Positions 60,631 through 64,000 of a stretch of DNA of 64,000 bases are shown one piece after another; position 1 is the stretch's first letter; every line of letters starts with the position of its first letter. The translations under genes were made by a program, and so were the position numbers. The notes under the pieces were generated by a model. It was given only the letters and a program-made list of their open reading frames with translations. It was not told the origin of the DNA and did no database searches. The stretch is taken from contig NC_085046.1 in assembly GCF_963662255.1 (NCBI RefSeq), positions 141,871,762 through 141,935,761 of the forward strand. Reading direction: 5' to 3'. Source of the DNA: Cinclus cinclus. Its lineage: Eukaryota > Chordata > Aves > Passeriformes > Cinclidae.

Positions 60631-63498
60631 CACTCCAGATCCAGACATCTCCTAAACTCTGACTTTCAGGACAAGTGAATTGTGCAGTGAATTCAACCCC
60701 TAGAATTTCATTTGGGATGTAATTTAAATGCAAACATTTGGCTTTCAGGCTTATGATAATCCTAAGTGGCACCAAATCAAATGTTTTCTGAAGTTGACTG
60801 AGAATTGAACTGGTCCCTTCAGGTAGATGTTCTTCTGTTTACTTTAGAGGATGACACTGAGGTAGCTTTACTCAGTAACTAATCAATAATTTAATTTTGA
60901 TTCGTAACTAAATGAAGCTCGATAAATATCAGACAATTTTAAATTGGGTTTAATTGGTGTTTATGCATTATATTCCAGGGCTCTGATTCACAAACTGTGG
61001 CAACTCCACAACGAATCTTGTCTTTCTGCTAGAAGATATTTCCCCATGCCCATGTCAGAAGTAGCAGATGGTCCTGAGACATGCAGGGTTTGGGTGCCCT
61101 CATCCTAACGGGAAGTAATTTCATAAACCTTATCACAATGTAGGTGTTCAAAGGGAGCGATGTAGGTGATGTGGAGGGGGAGAAAGGGACATCAAAGCAG
61201 CAGCTGGGGAGGGGCCCGGCTTTGAATTTCCAACTGTGGGTTAGATGCAGCTCAGGAACAGCTGATGAGAGTGATGAGCAGCACAGAAAGACGTCATCAT
61301 GGGGAGAGATGGAAGAGATTGCTTCTGTTTCCTTCAGAGACTATGCAAACAGGGAGTGACACAGTGCCAGCAAGTAAAAAAATTAATGGTCTAGAGAAGT
61401 TATGTCTACCAACACACAGGAGCTCCTAGCACACCAGAGGTAATTGCAATTCAGCACATGGATATTTTAAGAGTAAAACCACCTGCAAATCTCATTCTTA
61501 CCACTGGTCAACACCAGAACAGCAGAAAAGAAGCAGAGCCATGAAGACAGCTTCCAGCTAGTATTGTAGAGAAGAGTGCCCTGCTCTGAAGAAGGAAGGC
61601 TTAATTCCCTAAGTACAAGCCATGCCATGCCTCTCACCCTCTGGGCTGGAGCAGGTCCTGGCCTGCTTTGTGTGCCAGCACAGGCATGGCCAGTCAGGTG
61701 AAGAAATTAGCTGGAATCCAAAAGGTGCAAGATGCTTATCAGAACCCAGCACTGCACTCAGGGGGAAAGGAAAACACATAAGCAGAAGCCAACCATGTGT
61801 TGGTAGAGATTACATAGAAACATACTCTAGGGATCTGCTATTCCTGAGCCTTCCCTACTCTTCTTCCAAAGTCACTGATACCAAGGTCTGGTGAATCACT
61901 GAGCTGTCACTGTGGTTCTCAGGCTTTGGTACCCCAAAACTGATGTTAACAACAACCATCACCTCTCAATAGGAATTATCACAGCCCCAGCAGCTGAAGA
62001 GCTCCATCACCTCACAGCTTTCCTAGATGTAAACACACATACATAGTGCACCCTGGACTGGTCTGGGAAAACCACATCCCATGGGCAAAGGAAGATGCAC
62101 TCCTAAACATGAAGTTTTGCCAGCACAACCACATTGGCCCTGAGGATGCCTGCTGGAAAGTTGTGGTGCTGAAAGTCCACACTTCTTCATGCTCTGACAT
62201 AATGAGGGTGTGCATTTATCTATCATACTTCATTTTAAATAAATATCAATATTTTCCCCTGGGCTCTCCTTTCTTGTTTTGTCAAGAGCAATGATTGTAT
62301 CACAGCCAACATTATGATGCAAAATTAGAGGGCAGGAAATGCCTTAGAAAGGTGACATCATCTGAATAGATGTGATGGCTGCTTGCATTAGCTTAAATAT
62401 CTTTCTCCCTGAAGTCTGACCTTAGGTGTAAATCGGAGAGGCCTGATGGAATATAAAAAGAAGTATTATCCTGTTGACCCAGTTTTCATAGAGAGCAGTG
62501 TGTATAGTTATTTTGGCCACCTGCAGCTGATAAATGAATCCTGTGTGAGGTTAAAAATTATCCAGGCATTTACTGGTGACACAGCAGTATGCTAGAAACC
62601 TGCACAGCAAACCTGCTCAGCCACACTCTCCTGCAGGGAGGTGTGGTGAGGCATGAGCCAGGACTGAGATAGATCTGCTTGCAGATGTCCTCAGCAGAGA
62701 AACCTCTACAGAATTCTGCTTAGGTGGTTTATGTCATTCAGGAATGGCAAAAATAAGTGATATCACAAATACAATGTTTTGTGAGAGGATAGGAGCTGCA
62801 CAAGCTGTCTGTACAGTGCTCCAGCCTGCAGGAATATCAGTAATTTTCAGCAGTAAATACAGCACTCTTGGAACTACTGCATTGCTGCAGGAAAACCACT
62901 CCCTGTTGCAAAAGTTATGCTAATAAAAGTGCAATTCTTTTTTCTTTAAATAGCATCAGTGCAAATATTTTCTGCCAGAAAAGCTGTGACGGTGAGAGTG
63001 CCCCTTCCACAGGCCCCAGCAGATGTCGGTGTGCTGGCAGAAGTCCTCGGCAGGGACTGGGAGGAATTTGCTGAGAGAGCATCCTCTGTGTCTGTGCTGA
63101 TGACGCCACTCCTGGACACTACCAGGCTACGATCAGGGATTGCTGTGATGAGCACCAGCAGTTTAGTTTCACACAGACTGCTTTCCCCGGAGATGAGGCT
63201 GGTGCTCCAGGCAGCAGAGCAGCACTAGTTAGGCACTCAGGTGTGAACATAACCTCCAGATGTTCAGTGGGTCCTGCAGCCCTGGGAAAATGGTTCTTGA
63301 AAAATCCAGTGTGGTACAAACCCAGCCCCTCAAAAAACACTTACTCATCACCCCCTTTTGAGAAGAACTAGAAGAATTATTTATAAATATAAAAACATAC
63401 TTTTGGGCAAGATGCATAAACTTCTTAGAGCACCCAGACGGGGTATGAGAGACAAGGGTTTATATGCCTTCATTTTTCGCAACTAAAACATATTTCTC
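60631..63498. other. Unannotated DNA; AT-rich block then GC-richer end
   Basis: No recognised gene. An AT-rich homeodomain-motif block lies at 60871-60975. A GC-richer segment at 62954-63228 stays open for about 90 codons after an acceptor-like site; it is reported as a finding and not as a gene. Confidence 0.4.
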
Positions 63499-63528
63499 CT
63501 TTTTTTTCTTCTTTTTTTTTTTTTTTTG
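63499..63528. repeat. T-rich tract
   Basis: T runs broken by single C, ending in a 17-base T run. Confidence 0.92.
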
Positions 63529-64000
63529 CATTTGATGTGTTACAGAGCCTCAGTGAATACCCAGAAAAAAATAGTGATATAGCTGTTACTAATTGTTCTA
63601 AAATTAATTGACCTACTTGGGAAAGCATTTTCCCTGTAACTTAATGCAGAAGTGCAAATGGATATAATTCTATAGGCATAACTTCCTATTCTGTCTTGGT
63701 TTTGTTTATGTTACTTGAGAAGGGATTTAAATTTAGCCCAAACATCACCATTTCTATGGGAAAAGAAAAAAAGGAAAAAGAAAAAAGGTGAGATTTTTAA
63801 GATAAATTCTAGTTATACTACACAGTCTAGAACATTGTTATTAATGGTAATTGTATAATGCCCCATATAAAAAACCCTAATTCCCATTTCTTCCATTACA
63901 GTTTATATCCTGATTTCATGCAAAATTAGAGTAAGCTATTAATAACAGTAGACTTCCTAAAGATTTACTCTAGATTAGAAGATTCTCATCTGCTCTTAGC
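63529..64000. other. Unannotated AT-rich DNA with an A/G-rich tract
   Basis: Nothing recognised except a purine-only stretch of AAAAG-type units at 63758-63788. Confidence 0.5.

Noticed and set aside
1..64000. CRISPR array, operons, bacterial promoters or phage genes
   Set aside because: No spaced direct repeats and no dense coding; every clear element is vertebrate.

Overview
The window looks like non-coding DNA from a bird, probably a passerine. It is AT-leaning, poor in CpG and rich in scattered stop codons on both strands. The interspersed repeats are avian: several CR1 LINE 3' ends (two with the typical ATTCTATGAT-type tails), an ERVL-type solo LTR of the avian kind, and a tRNA-Ile-headed SINE with a CR1-like tail that resembles the passerine TguSINE1 family. 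These family names come from memory of repeat consensus sequences, not from a search.

I recognise no protein-coding gene, no functional tRNA, rRNA or other known RNA gene, and no CRISPR array or prokaryotic feature. The longest open frames (190 codons at 56362-56934, 160 at 9535-10017, about 147 on the minus strand at 58168-58611 and 45435-45875) have no recognisable domain and fit chance expectation for 64 kb of such DNA. The stretch is best read as intergenic or as part of a very long intron.

Layout. 1-7 kb: TguSINE1-like SINE (1181-1310), a (TG)15 tract, a minus-strand ERV LTR with visible TATA and polyadenylation signals (about 3243-3589), a MIR-like relic (5541-5617), and two ancient CR1 pieces facing away from each other (6020-6965), one carrying an (ATGAA)n microsatellite. 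7-16 kb: a 21-bp tandem duplication, a decayed CR1 ORF2 endonuclease-region fragment (12985-13560), a short CR1 end, an A-rich tract, an ancient CR1 end and a decayed ERVL-like LTR (15300-15700). 16-28 kb: an internally deleted CR1 (17998-18297), a CR1 tail, a well-preserved 632-bp solo ERVL LTR (24963-25594) and a CR1 copy of about 590 bp (26560-27152). 28-47 kb: mostly unannotated AT-rich DNA with one ancient CR1 end (31088-31280), a 25-bp-period duplication, a short CR1 end and simple repeats. 47-64 kb: a CR1 3' end (47664-47940), further ancient CR1 relics, a possible MIR relic, and (TCTA)n, (TG)22 and A-rich or T-rich tracts.

No set of genes works together here. The readable biology is the layered history of retrotransposition: ancient amniote CR1 and MIR relics, then avian CR1 and ERVL, then the passerine SINE. 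I found no sign of a new biological system. The observations most worth checking are the SINE, the LTRs with intact promoter signals, the microsatellite seeded inside a CR1, and a few AT-rich homeodomain-motif clusters that could be conserved non-coding elements.
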